Positions 26,624-36,448 of a DNA stretch of 64,000 nucleotides are shown here, piece by piece (the first letter of the stretch is position 1; every line of letters begins with the position of its first letter). The notes beneath the pieces are model-generated. The model did not search any database, was not told the DNA's origin, and worked only from the letters and a program-made list of their open reading frames with translations. Origin of the DNA: Pedobacter kyonggii (GTDB taxonomy: Bacteria; Bacteroidota; Bacteroidia; Sphingobacteriales; Sphingobacteriaceae); the NCBI RefSeq assembly GCF_004310665.1, contig NZ_SIXF01000002.1, positions 354,146 through 418,145 on the forward strand, written 5' to 3'. The position numbers and the translations under genes were made by a program.

Positions 26624-28882
26624 CTAAATTGTTTTTTCTGGATGAATGAATTTGATTTTTATTTGCACACCGTTATTATTTTCGATCTGAAACGTTCCCT
26701 TCAATTGTCTGGCAAGGCCCTGCATTAAGTCAAGACCAAGGGAATTCAAAGGGGATTTATCAATACCTTCCGGTAATCCCGTTCCGTTATCCGCAATGAA
26801 GAGTAATAGATGGTCAGGACCATCTTGCCCTAAAGAGATATTAACAATTCCAGCTTTGCTGTTCAGGAATGCATATTTTATTGAATTGACTATACTCTCG
26901 GTTATAATAAGACCTAAAGGAATAGCTTGGGTGACACCCAGGCTTAATTGTTCGATCTTCTGGTGAAAAATAATCCTGTGGTTATCATCAAAACTGTCAC
27001 GAAGATAATGAATAAGTTCATCAATATATTCAGGCATAAATATAGTCGATACGCTATCATCCTGATATAACTTTTGATGGATCATGGACATAGCCTGCAT
27101 TCTCCGCAAACTATCATTGACAGCCAAAATTGCAGCATCATTATCAAGATAGGTCGTTTGAGAGCTCAATAAGCTGGTAACCATCTGGAGATTATTCTTG
27201 ACTCGGTGGTGGACTTCTTTAATTAACCATTCTTTCTCTTTCAAAAGCTTATCTTGTTGGGTATTCAAAGTTTCAAGGAAAGCATTTTTCTGATCCAATT
27301 CGCGCTGACTTTCTTCAAGTTTCCAGTTGGTTCTTTGTTTAAGCCGATATTGGCTAAATATAAGTGCAGTAATTATGGCCAGTAAAACGGACGCGGCAAT
27401 GATAGCCTTTTGCATCAATTGCGTACGTTTCAATGCATCGTCCTTAGCCTGCCCCGCTCTGGTAAGGGCATCAATATCGTTATTCTTTTTCTCCGTATCA
27501 TTTTCGATTTGCAAAAGCGATACCTGATAGGCTTTGGTAACATTGTCTATCGAGTCTTTAATCCCCTGGGCCAATAAGTGGTGCTTAATGGCAGATTGAT
27601 AGTTGCCCTGTAGTGAATCGAGTTTATAATACATATTTTCTACTGACCTGACACCTATAGGAAAATTAAAGGATTTGACAACTGCTGCGTATGCGTCTGC
27701 ATATTGGTAGGCCAGTTTTATCTGTCGGGTCTCAATGTAGTGAAAAGCGAGAAAATTATATGCAGTAATTCTATTGTTAAAATTGTCAGGTGGTATCTTT
27801 TTGAGAAGCCGTGTTACCTCGCCTGCATACAAAGCTGCCTGCTTATATTTTTTTGCATGGTTGAGGTTGCCCAGGAAGTAGGTCATGACATACAGGGAAT
27901 CCGCGTCATTCTTTGCATATTGCCAGACATTTCTCAACAATTTCAGTGCATTATATAACTTATTGACTCTGGTATAGTTAAAAGCAGCAGAAATGGATAT
28001 TGTAAAGATATAATCTGAATCTTTGTAATCCTTCGCGATTTCAAGCGCCTTTAACGCATATGGGAGCGCGTTCTTATAATCCCTCATATAAGTGTATATG
28101 GTTGAGGTAGTGAAGTTTATACTGGCAACGGTTAAGGTAGTGTCATTGACTGCTTTTGCTGATTTAATCGCAAGAAGCGAGTATTTTAAAGCGCTGGGAA
28201 AATCGCCGAGTTCATTCAGTGTTCGACCTATAAGCCAGTATATTCCCTGAATGGACTTATTTCCGATCGCCTTATTAACATTGATGGCCTCAAACAGTAT
28301 TTTTATTGCTTCCATATGTTGTCTGTTCAGCAACAACATTTCCGCATCACCTTGTAAGGAAGAGGCGAGCCGATAAAAATTACGGGTTTTTCTGAAAATA
28401 ACACTCGCTTTTCGGTAGTAGGCCATTCTCTTAACCAGTTGCTCTGGCTTCGATATGGAGTAGTGCTGCCCGATAACGATGTATGATTCCGCTATCCCCG
28501 TTGAGTCCATTATTTTAATTGAATAAGCTAAGGCCTGTCTTGCGGAGTTCAGGCCAGCCTTCGGCTCATTTTTCTTATTATATGAAAGTGCCCGGAGCAA
28601 AATGGCGTTAATAATGCCTTTAGTATATCCAATCCTGCGGCTTAAGTACTCGGCATCTGCTGAAAACTTCATCGCTGAGTCTATTTCAAAGCCTCCGCCG
28701 CCTGGCTTGACCAAAAGTACTCTTCCCAGAGCAATTTTTAGTTTTATCGTTGTCGTATCTGCATTGTGCCTGGAAAGCTGTTGTTTTAAGGTCGCGATTG
28801 GAAGTGCTTCCAGGTTGCTGTTTTGCGCCACTACAGAAATACTTGAAGCAATAAACACCATCAGCAGATTAAAAATTTTCAT
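26624..28882 (-). CDS. TPR-containing membrane histidine kinase
   Basis: The 752-residue kinase begins with a signal peptide (MKIFNLLMVFIASSISVVAQ). It has TPR-like periplasmic repeats and a membrane helix around residue 490-515 (AIIAASVLLAIITALIFS). The DHp region LIKEVHHRVKNNLQMVTSLL (His559) precedes an HATPase_c domain with IPLGLIITESIVNSIKYAF and DNGTGLPEG. It sits first in an operon with the NtrC-like regulator (15-base gap) and is probably its partner. The divergent promoter region towards 29101 is about 220 bases. Sister to the kinase at 21929. Confidence 0.92.
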   Translation of the reverse strand: MKIFNLLMVFIASSISVVAQNSNLEALPIATLKQQLSRHNADTTTIKLKIALGRVLLVKPGGGGFEIDSAMKFSADAEYLSRRIGYTKGIINAILLRALSYNKKNEPKAGLNSARQALAYSIKIMDSTGIAESYIVIGQHYSISKPEQLVKRMAYYRKASVIFRKTRNFYRLASSLQGDAEMLLLNRQHMEAIKILFEAINVNKAIGNKSIQGIYWLIGRTLNELGDFPSALKYSLLAIKSAKAVNDTTLTVASINFTTSTIYTYMRDYKNALPYALKALEIAKDYKDSDYIFTISISAAFNYTRVNKLYNALKLLRNVWQYAKNDADSLYVMTYFLGNLNHAKKYKQAALYAGEVTRLLKKIPPDNFNNRITAYNFLAFHYIETRQIKLAYQYADAYAAVVKSFNFPIGVRSVENMYYKLDSLQGNYQSAIKHHLLAQGIKDSIDNVTKAYQVSLLQIENDTEKKNNDIDALTRAGQAKDDALKRTQLMQKAIIAASVLLAIITALIFSQYRLKQRTNWKLEESQRELDQKNAFLETLNTQQDKLLKEKEWLIKEVHHRVKNNLQMVTSLLSSQTTYLDNDAAILAVNDSLRRMQAMSMIHQKLYQDDSVSTIFMPEYIDELIHYLRDSFDDNHRIIFHQKIEQLSLGVTQAIPLGLIITESIVNSIKYAFLNSKAGIVNISLGQDGPDHLLLFIADNGTGLPEGIDKSPLNSLGLDLMQGLARQLKGTFQIENNNGVQIKIKFIHPEKTI

Positions 28883-29100
28883 AAATAGGTTATGTTTCCT
28901 TAGGTATTCAAATTACGGTATAGGCTGGCGAAAGCCATCAAAACAACAGTAATAGTATTTATCAGAATTATAATAAATAGTGCCTTGGATTTTCAGATCG
29001 ATATTGAATTATAAATATATTGATAGCATTTATGAATATCATTATTTCTGTTTATTCAGTTGTATGCTGACCTTCACGCATTCAACAGGACATTTACAGA

Positions 29101-31662
29101 ATGCTAAAATTAATTGCTATGATTAGACAACATATTTTTTTTACTCTTGCTTTTTTGTTAGCCACTCCCACATTAAAAGGCCAGAATCAGAAACTGGATT
29201 CGGTTATAATAATACCCGTGGCAAAATACGATAGTGTGTCCAGATTGCACCGGCAAGTTTTTGGTGAAAACTATCGGAAAGATTATGCCAGGCCTGTCAA
29301 AGTTCCTGTTATCCGGCTCTCAGAAATAGCCGGTGGTCTTACCGCAATTCAAGCGGGAGGGGGGAATCAATCAAAAACACTGAGATTGATAGATGCCGCC
29401 GGTAAGGAATGGACGCTCAGGTCGGTAAAGAAATTTCCGGCGGTGTTACTTCCACTTCCACTTAGAGAAACATTTCTGCTAGATATTTTAGAGGATAACA
29501 TGTCTGCGCAATACCCTTTCGGAGCATTGGTTGTTCCTGTTTTAGCTAAAGTCGTTGGGATTCCACATACTAATCCTTTGATAGGGGTTGTGGAGGGCGA
29601 TATCGGGCTAGGGATTTTTGCAAAGGATTTTGTAAATACCCTCTGTCTTCTGGAGGAGCGGGAACCGATGGGCAAATCAGACAATACCGCAAAAATGTTA
29701 GATCAGGTAGCAAACAGTAATCGGTACAGGATTGACTGGCAGACTTATTTAAAAGCAAAAGCACTGGATGTATTGCTGGGGGACTGGGATAGGCATGAGG
29801 ATCAATGGCGTTGGGCAATGGAGGAAAAAACAGACGGTATTCAATACATTCCCGTACCTCGTGACCGGGATCAGGTATTCTATCGGTCGGACGGTATCGT
29901 GCAACGGCTTGCACAGTCCAGCTGGCTATTGCCCATGATGCAAGGCTATGAAAGAGATATTCGAAATATTAACTGGTTTTTATGGGAAGGCAGAAATTTA
30001 AACTCACAGATATTTTCTGGCGTCAGCCAGCTGGAATGGAAAAATACCATTAAAGAATTTTGTGCGGTTGTAACGGATTCCCTGCTTTCCCAGGCATTGC
30101 TTAAACTTCCAGACCCGACAGATCCTGTTATCAAAGCAAAGATTCTGACGCAAATGAGAAAGCGGCGGGATGCGCTGCCTGATTTGATGGACCAGTATTA
30201 TTTTTTTCTAAACAAAACAGTAGATGTGCCGCTCAGCGATCAGGACGAACTCGTCAGCCTGGTAGAAAAAGGCAATGGCTATATGCAGCTTGATATCTCC
30301 AGAGCCGGAGCGGGGAAAGCTGGCTCAAAGCTGATTCTCCAGCGGGAACTCGATCCGGCAATTACAAAAGAGTTGCGCATATTTCTTCGGGCGGGAAATG
30401 ATAGTGTTTTCATGGAATCATTAAATTCAAAGATTAAGGTTCGTTTGGTAGGAGGGGAGGATATCAAAGATGTCAAGCTCAAATGGAAGGGGAAGCCATT
30501 AATTTATTATGGAAAGCCTCAGGACCGTATTGACAGTTTTCATAACAAGCTGCGGACAAAATTGTCAACCGATACCGCGAATTTCACTTATTATGCTACT
30601 AACCTTTATTCCCGAAAGCTAACTTTAGCCAATGTTGGTTTTAATGTAGATGATGGTGCCATGGTTGGCATTTCACATCGATTCACCGTCCAGGGTTTTA
30701 GAAAACAACCTTTTGCAAGCATTCATTCGCTTTCTGCGCTATACGCGTGGAATACCTCAGCTTTTAGCTTGCACTATCTGGGCGAGTGGATGAATTCCGT
30801 TGGAAATCATGATCTTCTTATCGATTTAGACGTAAATGCACCGAACAATACACGCAATTATTTTGGCTCGGGGAATGAGAGTGTATTTGACCGTGAGTCC
30901 TCGCCTTTGAGTTTCTACAGGGCAAGGTTCAACCTTTATACCTTTAAGGCTTTGATAAGGAATCGCTGGGGTGCGAATAATATTACATTTGGCCCGTTAT
31001 TCCAAAATTTTCATTATTCAGGATCAAAAAATATTGGAAAGTTTATTGAGCGTTATCTGGCGGGAGATAATTCAGGTATCCAGATCAGTCAAAACAGTTT
31101 TCAGGCTGGTGCTGCCCTGCAGTTGATGATAGATAACAGGGATAAGGTAGTTCTTACGCAATCAGGAACCCTTTTGAAGTCAAGTCTTGAATTACTGACC
31201 GGGTTTGGGCAAAATGCCAGGCGCGTTGGAGTGGTGAATTCTGAATTTACATTCTTTTTCAAACTGAATGAAAAAGGAAGTATGGTCTTTAGCAATCGCT
31301 TAGGTGGAGGTTTCAGTGCCGGAAAGCCGGAATTTTTTCAACTGCCATATTTGGGAGGCACCGATAACTTAACCGGTTATAGGAAGTTCCGATTTGCGGG
31401 TGATTACAGCGCGTTTAATAATGCTGAAATTCGGATAAGAATTGGATCATTTCTAAACTACATTCTTCCCGGGGAATTTGGATTCAATGCAATGCATGAT
31501 TTCGGCAGGGTCTGGAAAAGGGGCGAGCATAGTGAACGGGTGCATCATGGTTTTGGGGCTGGGCTCTATTTCGCCCCAGCATCGTATGCGCGGATTAATT
31601 TGACTGCTGGTTATTCAAAGGAGGGGTTTTATCCTACGCTTACCCTTAAATCCCAACTATAA
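29101..31662 (+). CDS. Outer-membrane beta-barrel protein with kinase-like N-terminal domain
   Basis: The 853-residue protein has a signal peptide; the start is uncertain between 29101 and an ATG at 29119, which gives MIRQHIFFTLAFLLATPTLK. The C-terminal ~350 residues are a BamA/TamA (surface antigen)-type barrel: a GGFSAGKPEFFQLPYLGGTD segment and a barrel-like final strand ending in TLTLKSQL. The N-terminal half has two motifs recalling catalytic loops of HipA/CotH/Fam20-type kinase folds: LGDWDRHEDQWRW (residues about 227-239) and VPRDRDQVFY. The kinase resemblance is my inference. It may be anchored in the outer membrane with its enzyme-like half in the periplasm. It is divergent from the kinase at 28882. 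Confidence 0.75.
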   Translation: MLKLIAMIRQHIFFTLAFLLATPTLKGQNQKLDSVIIIPVAKYDSVSRLHRQVFGENYRKDYARPVKVPVIRLSEIAGGLTAIQAGGGNQSKTLRLIDAAGKEWTLRSVKKFPAVLLPLPLRETFLLDILEDNMSAQYPFGALVVPVLAKVVGIPHTNPLIGVVEGDIGLGIFAKDFVNTLCLLEEREPMGKSDNTAKMLDQVANSNRYRIDWQTYLKAKALDVLLGDWDRHEDQWRWAMEEKTDGIQYIPVPRDRDQVFYRSDGIVQRLAQSSWLLPMMQGYERDIRNINWFLWEGRNLNSQIFSGVSQLEWKNTIKEFCAVVTDSLLSQALLKLPDPTDPVIKAKILTQMRKRRDALPDLMDQYYFFLNKTVDVPLSDQDELVSLVEKGNGYMQLDISRAGAGKAGSKLILQRELDPAITKELRIFLRAGNDSVFMESLNSKIKVRLVGGEDIKDVKLKWKGKPLIYYGKPQDRIDSFHNKLRTKLSTDTANFTYYATNLYSRKLTLANVGFNVDDGAMVGISHRFTVQGFRKQPFASIHSLSALYAWNTSAFSLHYLGEWMNSVGNHDLLIDLDVNAPNNTRNYFGSGNESVFDRESSPLSFYRARFNLYTFKALIRNRWGANNITFGPLFQNFHYSGSKNIGKFIERYLAGDNSGIQISQNSFQAGAALQLMIDNRDKVVLTQSGTLLKSSLELLTGFGQNARRVGVVNSEFTFFFKLNEKGSMVFSNRLGGGFSAGKPEFFQLPYLGGTDNLTGYRKFRFAGDYSAFNNAEIRIRIGSFLNYILPGEFGFNAMHDFGRVWKRGEHSERVHHGFGAGLYFAPASYARINLTAGYSKEGFYPTLTLKSQL

Positions 31663-31833
31663 TTTTCAAATAATACCCAAAATCACAGTGGGCTTATCGC
31701 TATAAATTCAATAATAATTACTATTACTTTTCTGATTGTTGAATTCGCCTTGGGTCAAAATAAATTCAATAGGTTTACACAACTGTAACTCCGGAATTCA
31801 TGGGTTACAGGATAATTTTCAAAGCAAAAAAAC

Positions 31834-32817
31834 ATGAAAAAAATAGGAATAAACGGTTTAGGCCGCATCGGCAGAGCATCGCTAAAATTGATTCTGGATT
31901 CTGAGAATTTAAAGTTGGTTGCTGTAAATGACTTAATGAGTATAGAGAACGCTGTTTATCTCTTGAAATATGATAGTATTTATGGGCGGTATGAACGGGA
32001 AATTACCCATAGTGAAAATACGATTCATATAGGCGATAAATCTTTTCATTACAGCTCATTCCGGGAAATATCGGACCTTCCCTGGCGCGAATTTCAAGCG
32101 GAAGTGGTGATTGAAAGTACAGGGCTTTTCACCAACAGGGCAGATGCAGAAAAACACCTGGCTTCAGGAGCGAAATTCGTTGTTATATCGGGGCCAACCA
32201 AAGATACACCTACGATTGTTCATGGTGTGAACACCGAAGAAGGAAAAGTTAACATCTTCTCCTGCGCCAGTTGCACAACCAATAACATAAGTCCAATTAT
32301 AGAAATTCTGGGCAGAAGAATTGGGATTAAAAAAGCGATTTTGAACACAACCCATGCCTATACTGCATCACAGACATTAATGGACGCTCCCTCAAAGAAG
32401 GAACCAAGAATGGGCAGAACAGCAGGAATCAACCTGGCACCAGCGGCAACAGGAGCTGCTCTTGCAACCACAAAAGCACTCCCGCAGTATGCTGGCAAAT
32501 TTGACGGTGTAGCAGTCAGGGTTCCGGTTTCTGTAGGGTCAATTTCTGATATAACTTTTATCTCTGAGAGACCCACGACTGCAGCGGAGATAAATGAGAT
32601 TTTGTTAGAGGAATCTGTTTCAGAAAGGTATAAAAATGTTGTTGGTACAACAGATGAGCCGCTGGTTTCTACAGACATTATAAAGAGCCCGTTAGCTTCA
32701 ATAGTGGATTTGGCGATGACCAGAGTGGTAGATGGTGATTTGGTAAAAGTGATGTCCTGGTATGATAATGAGTGGGGATTCACTAATCAGATGATTAGAC
32801 AAATTAGTGCTTTATAA
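31834..32817 (+). CDS. gap: Glyceraldehyde-3-phosphate dehydrogenase, type I
   Basis: The 327-residue enzyme oxidises glyceraldehyde-3-phosphate with NAD(P) and phosphate (glycolysis and gluconeogenesis). The Rossmann start is IGINGLGRIGRASL (4-17). The catalytic Cys147 is in SCASCTTN (143-150), and His174 follows in NTTHAYTASQ (171-180). C-terminal WYDNEWGFTNQM is conserved. The phosphate-binding site (residues about 205-235) is standard. Because SCASCTTNNISP has an uncommon Asn in place of the usual Cys after TTN, this may be a second, divergent gap gene. Followed 24 bases later by a PNPOx-like gene. Confidence 0.93.
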   Translation: MKKIGINGLGRIGRASLKLILDSENLKLVAVNDLMSIENAVYLLKYDSIYGRYEREITHSENTIHIGDKSFHYSSFREISDLPWREFQAEVVIESTGLFTNRADAEKHLASGAKFVVISGPTKDTPTIVHGVNTEEGKVNIFSCASCTTNNISPIIEILGRRIGIKKAILNTTHAYTASQTLMDAPSKKEPRMGRTAGINLAPAATGAALATTKALPQYAGKFDGVAVRVPVSVGSISDITFISERPTTAAEINEILLEESVSERYKNVVGTTDEPLVSTDIIKSPLASIVDLAMTRVVDGDLVKVMSWYDNEWGFTNQMIRQISAL

Positions 32818-32840
32818 AAAGTTAAGCTTAAATTTAGTCT

Positions 32841-33443
32841 ATGAACTACGCACAATTAGCCTTCACAGATTCAGTTAAGGCCTTACAGGAAAAGCTTGGC
32901 AGCCGGCTGAGTTATGAACGCATGGAAAAAAGAACTTTTGTTGACGGATTAACCGAATATGAAATTGACTTCATAAACCAGATAGATAGCTTTTATATTG
33001 CCTCATTTGGTGAGAATCAATATCCCTACATTCAGCACCGCGGAGGCCCTAAAGGTTTTATTAAGGTTATCGACGATACTTCAATCGGGATAGTTGACTT
33101 TACGGGAAACCGGCAATACATAACAGCAGCAAACATTTCCAAAAATCCAAATGTTTCACTCATACTTCTTTCCTATCCGCTGAAAGCGCGGCTGAAGATA
33201 TACGCCAAAGCTGAAGTTGTTGAAATTGGTAAAAATCCGGGACTTTATGAACTATTAAAACCCGAGAGATATAAAAATAAGCCTGAATGGATGTTAACCT
33301 TTAGAATATCGGCTTACGACTGGAACTGTCCACAGCATATTGTGCCAAAATATACCCTTGAGGAAATTGAGGAACTATTAAAGCCGCAGAAAGAATATAT
33401 TGAGCAGCTTGAACAAGAAATCAAGAAATTAAAAGCAATTTAA
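32841..33443 (+). CDS. Pyridoxamine 5'-phosphate oxidase-like flavoprotein
   Basis: The 200-residue protein has the split-barrel FMN fold of the PNPOx-related family. A GFIKVIDDTSIGIVDFTGNR strand-loop-strand (residues 63-82) precedes the FMN-contacting NPNVSLILL and KARLKIYAKAEVVE. The ending RISAYDWNCPQHIVPKYT (154-171) is typical of the family. A C-terminal coiled coil (EYIEQLEQEIKKLKAI) follows. It probably acts as an FMN-dependent reductase or heme/flavin-binding protein; it is not true PdxH. It lies 24 bases behind gap and is likely co-transcribed. Confidence 0.82.
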   Translation: MNYAQLAFTDSVKALQEKLGSRLSYERMEKRTFVDGLTEYEIDFINQIDSFYIASFGENQYPYIQHRGGPKGFIKVIDDTSIGIVDFTGNRQYITAANISKNPNVSLILLSYPLKARLKIYAKAEVVEIGKNPGLYELLKPERYKNKPEWMLTFRISAYDWNCPQHIVPKYTLEEIEELLKPQKEYIEQLEQEIKKLKAI

Positions 33444-33597
33444 TAGAAACAGCGTTTCGGCTAAAATTTCGCGTGTTGCTACGCGACTTTCTTTAAAATT
33501 TCAAACCATTAAGCGTTAATTTATACATTTCGTTATCTACATAAAATAAAAAAAAGAAAGACTACAGGGTTCTAAAATATCCGCTAATACATTTTAA

Positions 33598-33765
33598 CCT
33601 CGACGAATTTCAGAACAACAGCATTGGTTTTTTAACAGCTTAAATAAAGTGGGCAATTCTTTAATTGCGAAAGTCCAGTTTAAATATTTTAGTGCAGCTG
33701 CACAAATCGAAACCATACGATACGATCGAGGGATAGAAATCAGCGCTTATTCTTTGCTGAATTAA
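33598..33765 (+). pseudogene. Possible C-terminal remnant, unrecognised
   Basis: A 55-codon frame without ATG, ISEQQHWFFNSLNKVGNSLI then AKVQFKYFSAAAQIETIRYD and stop, follows a stop codon at 33595-33597. It looks protein-like but matches nothing I know. Likely the tail of a lost gene. Confidence 0.25.
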
Positions 33766-33799
33766 ATAAGGCCTTACATTTGACGTGTAAGGCCTTATT
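33765..33799. terminator. Bidirectional terminator hairpin
   Basis: A perfect 14-bp stem (AATAAGGCCTTACA 33765-33778 with 33786-33799) around a 7-base loop. On the minus strand it closes the gene at 33801; on the plus strand it is followed by T-rich sequence. Confidence 0.85.
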
Positions 33800-33800
33800 G

Positions 33801-34796
33801 TTATCTTAATTTTTTCATAAAGCTTTGTATTAAACCCGCTACCTCTTCACCGCGTTCCTCTAAAAGGAAATGTCCTCCGGAAAAAAGATGAATTTCTGCG
33901 TGAGGTAAATCTTTCTTGTAAGCGGTCGCTCCGGCGCCGGGGAATATTTTATCATTCTTACCCCATACCAAAAGCGCTGGCGGCTGATGCTTTCTAAGGT
34001 AAGTTTGCCACTGCGGATATTTCGGGAAATTGTTTTTATAATCGCTAAACAGTGCCATCTGAATGTCTTTAATACCGGGCTGCTCAAAAAAGAAGTGGTC
34101 CATATTGTAACTATCTGGACTGATGCGATTGGGTTGGTTTGAACCATATAGATACTGCTCCTTTATTCCTTCAAACGACATCATGTAATTAACAGCCGCT
34201 TTCAAGCCCTTAGTGTCGTTTGCGGCGCTTAGTGCACCAATTTTCTGTACATCCGGACCAATTCCTTCCACATACATGTTAGCGTTCTGAATGATCAATG
34301 CCTTAACCAATTCGGGCCTCCGATTGAAGATTCTAAATCCAACCGGACCGCCATAATCCTGTAGATAAAAGGTAATGGAATTCAGCTTAAGTTTATCTAT
34401 AAATTTTTCAACAATCTCTGATAAATGGTCAAAGGTGTAACTGAACGTTTCGGGCGAAGGGCTACTGCTCATCCCGAATCCAGGATAATCAGGTGCAATT
34501 AGATGATAGTCAGGTGCCAGCTTCGTGATTAGATTCCTGTACATGTGGGATGATGAGGGAAAGCCATGCAAAAGTAATATGACTGGTTTTCCAAGGTCAC
34601 CCGCCTCCCGATAAAATATTTCTGTATCCCCAACCTTGATTTTATGAAATTCGATAAGATTCGATGTTTGTGAATGCTTTTTTAATACAGGTGCACCCAT
34701 TGGTTTTTTATTTCCTTTCGTACTTTGTGCGTGGGTCGTTGTCAAGCCTGTTGTTACTAGTCCAACTACAATGATGAGAATGCTGAGTTTTTTCAT
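33801..34796 (-). CDS. Secreted alpha/beta hydrolase, epoxide hydrolase/haloalkane dehalogenase-like
   Basis: The 331-residue protein has a signal peptide (MKKLSILIIVVGLVTTGLTT, then AQ). The fold has HGFPSSSHMYRNL (77-89), APDYPGFGMS (101-110) and a nucleophile elbow LQDYGG with Asp147 as nucleophile, not Ser. That aspartate is typical of epoxide hydrolases and haloalkane dehalogenases. The acid WGKNDKIFP and base region SGGHFLLEE follow. It probably opens epoxides or removes halide from organic compounds (family inference); the substrate is unknown. A paralogue without signal peptide is at 43123. It follows a terminator and is the first of several hydrolases. Confidence 0.88.
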   Translation of the reverse strand: MKKLSILIIVVGLVTTGLTTTHAQSTKGNKKPMGAPVLKKHSQTSNLIEFHKIKVGDTEIFYREAGDLGKPVILLLHGFPSSSHMYRNLITKLAPDYHLIAPDYPGFGMSSSPSPETFSYTFDHLSEIVEKFIDKLKLNSITFYLQDYGGPVGFRIFNRRPELVKALIIQNANMYVEGIGPDVQKIGALSAANDTKGLKAAVNYMMSFEGIKEQYLYGSNQPNRISPDSYNMDHFFFEQPGIKDIQMALFSDYKNNFPKYPQWQTYLRKHQPPALLVWGKNDKIFPGAGATAYKKDLPHAEIHLFSGGHFLLEERGEEVAGLIQSFMKKLR

Positions 34797-34891
34797 TTTT
34801 TCTTCTTTAAATCGTTTATTTCTTTTTAATCAAGTGGAAGCCGTCGCAGCGTGCGCTTTACGGATATTTACAATGTAAGTTGACAGAGACA

Positions 34892-35308
34892 TCAGCATCG
34901 TAAACGCCTTTCAGTTTCATGGATAGCAAGGTCATTAATACTTGCATATCTCTTTCTCATTAATCCGTGTTCATCGAACTCCCAGTTTTCGTTACCGTAG
35001 GCTCTAAACCATTGGGATTGAATATTTTGGTACTCATACTCGAATCTAACCGCGATCCGGTTATCATGGAATGACCAGAGTTCCTTTTTAAGACGGTAGT
35101 TCAACTCTTTTTTCCATTTTTTTTCTAAGAATTTAACGATTTCTTCTCTTCCGTTAATGAAAGTGTCCCTGTTACGCCATTCGCTATCTAAAGTGTAGGC
35201 AAGGGCTATTCTAAGCGGGTCCTGTGAGTTCCAGGCATCTTCCGCAAGTTGAACTTTTTGTAGGGCTGTCTGGAGATTAAATGGGGGTATTAACTGTATG
35301 GTTTCCAT
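34892..35308 (-). CDS. NTF2-like DUF1348 protein
   Basis: The 138-residue protein has the cone-shaped NTF2/SnoaL fold pattern: [21 protein letters not shown] (27-48) and [14 protein letters not shown], then strands [11 protein letters not shown] and [14 protein letters not shown]. It matches the DUF1348/nuclear transport factor 2 family of small enzyme-like proteins of unknown function. Neighbours on both sides are hydrolases on the same strand (gap 24 bases to the MBL gene), so it may act with them. Confidence 0.8.
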   Translation of the reverse strand: METIQLIPPFNLQTALQKVQLAEDAWNSQDPLRIALAYTLDSEWRNRDTFINGREEIVKFLEKKWKKELNYRLKKELWSFHDNRIAVRFEYEYQNIQSQWFRAYGNENWEFDEHGLMRKRYASINDLAIHETERRLRC

Positions 35309-35332
35309 TTTTTTTAAATTTATTTACAATGC

Positions 35333-36121
35333 TTAATTGAATAGTTTTGTGGGGATTCCGGGTTCAAGAAAGATCAGCTGATTCCCGATACCTAAAATAT
35401 TGAAAGCCTCCTGCAGATTGTCATTGTTTTCTGTGTAGTGTGACCAGCCCTCTGAGTGGACGGGCACTATTAGGGAATGCCTGAATGCAGCTGCGGTATC
35501 CAAGGCGTCGTTGGTACCCATTGTCAAATTGAAAGGACCACGGGGCCGTGCCGCGCCAGCGAAAATAAACACATATGACGGATTTATTTGCTTTGCCAGT
35601 TTTTCGATTTCATCGTAGTAAACGGTGTCACCGGTAATGTATAGACTCTGCATAAGCTCGCCCTGGATGCTCAGGTGGAAACCGACGACTTCGCCGGTTA
35701 TTTTTTCGATACCGGAGGGGCCATGCCTCGCGGGGGTGGCCGTAACAACCAGTCGGCCACCCGCAGGAATCTGAAATTCCATGGATTCCCCGGGAGAAAG
35801 ACCAATACTGTTTCCTTTTAATCGTTCTGCCCCCGACCTGGTTGTCAGAACCACACCCGTCTGCGCCAGAAAACGTCGACCAGCATGATCAAGATTGTCA
35901 AAGTGATGATCATGACTTAGCAAAACCACATCTACATATTCTGGGGGAATAACCGCAGGTCCTTTGAGTTTGGTTTCAGTCATGTGCTCGTTGAGTTTAA
36001 AAAAACTTCCAGCCTCATCCAATGTCGGATCTGTCATTAATCTTAAGCCTCCTATATCAAAGAGCACCGTCGGACCGCCAATATAGGTGACAGAAAAAGG
36101 TAGATTTTTATTCTTTTTCAT
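35333..36121 (-). CDS. MBL-fold metallo-hydrolase
   Basis: The 262-residue protein has the zinc-site motif SHDHHFDNLDH (69-79; the H-x-H-x-D-H type). Further metal ligands are RHGPSG (about 133-138), TGDTVYYDE (about 164-172) and PVHSEGWSHYTE near the C-terminus. This is the UlaG-like subgroup of MBL hydrolases that cut ester, lactone or phosphodiester bonds. It has no signal peptide and so is cytoplasmic. Its stop lies 24 bases from the start of the DUF1348 gene; the three may form an operon. Confidence 0.88.
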   Translation of the reverse strand: MKKNKNLPFSVTYIGGPTVLFDIGGLRLMTDPTLDEAGSFFKLNEHMTETKLKGPAVIPPEYVDVVLLSHDHHFDNLDHAGRRFLAQTGVVLTTRSGAERLKGNSIGLSPGESMEFQIPAGGRLVVTATPARHGPSGIEKITGEVVGFHLSIQGELMQSLYITGDTVYYDEIEKLAKQINPSYVFIFAGAARPRGPFNLTMGTNDALDTAAAFRHSLIVPVHSEGWSHYTENNDNLQEAFNILGIGNQLIFLEPGIPTKLFN

Positions 36122-36145
36122 TATATCTATATTCTAATTAAAGAA

Positions 36146-36448
36146 TCATTTTTTTGGCATATGCCACCGTTCAATAGATGATTTCCTGGATTTGATTTCT
36201 ACTTCAATTGGAGGATTTTCAGTATTCGGGAGGCTTGTAAAATAATTTAACTTGGTATCGTAGACTGATTTGTATTTCATGCGCATCGCAGTTTTGGCAA
36301 ATGTGCTTCTACCGGCAATCGAGATTTGCAAAGAGTCAGGGATTTTGCCGCTGTCATGGTTAAAAGTGATTTGTCCGGAAAAGAATATACTGAAGTAGGA
36401 GAATATCACTCCGCTTATACAAGCTAGTTTTTTCATTTTAATATTCAT
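36146..36448 (-). CDS. Small hypothetical protein with N-terminal hydrophobic segment
   Basis: The 100-residue protein has a hydrophobic stretch (KLACISGVIFSYFSIFFSGQ, residues 7-26) that could be a signal or anchor; the start is either at 36448 or four codons later (MKKLACISG). The rest is basic and ends in KSSIERWHMPKK. No family is recognised. It sits 24 bases upstream of the MBL gene on the same strand. Confidence 0.5.
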   Translation of the reverse strand: MNIKMKKLACISGVIFSYFSIFFSGQITFNHDSGKIPDSLQISIAGRSTFAKTAMRMKYKSVYDTKLNYFTSLPNTENPPIEVEIKSRKSSIERWHMPKK

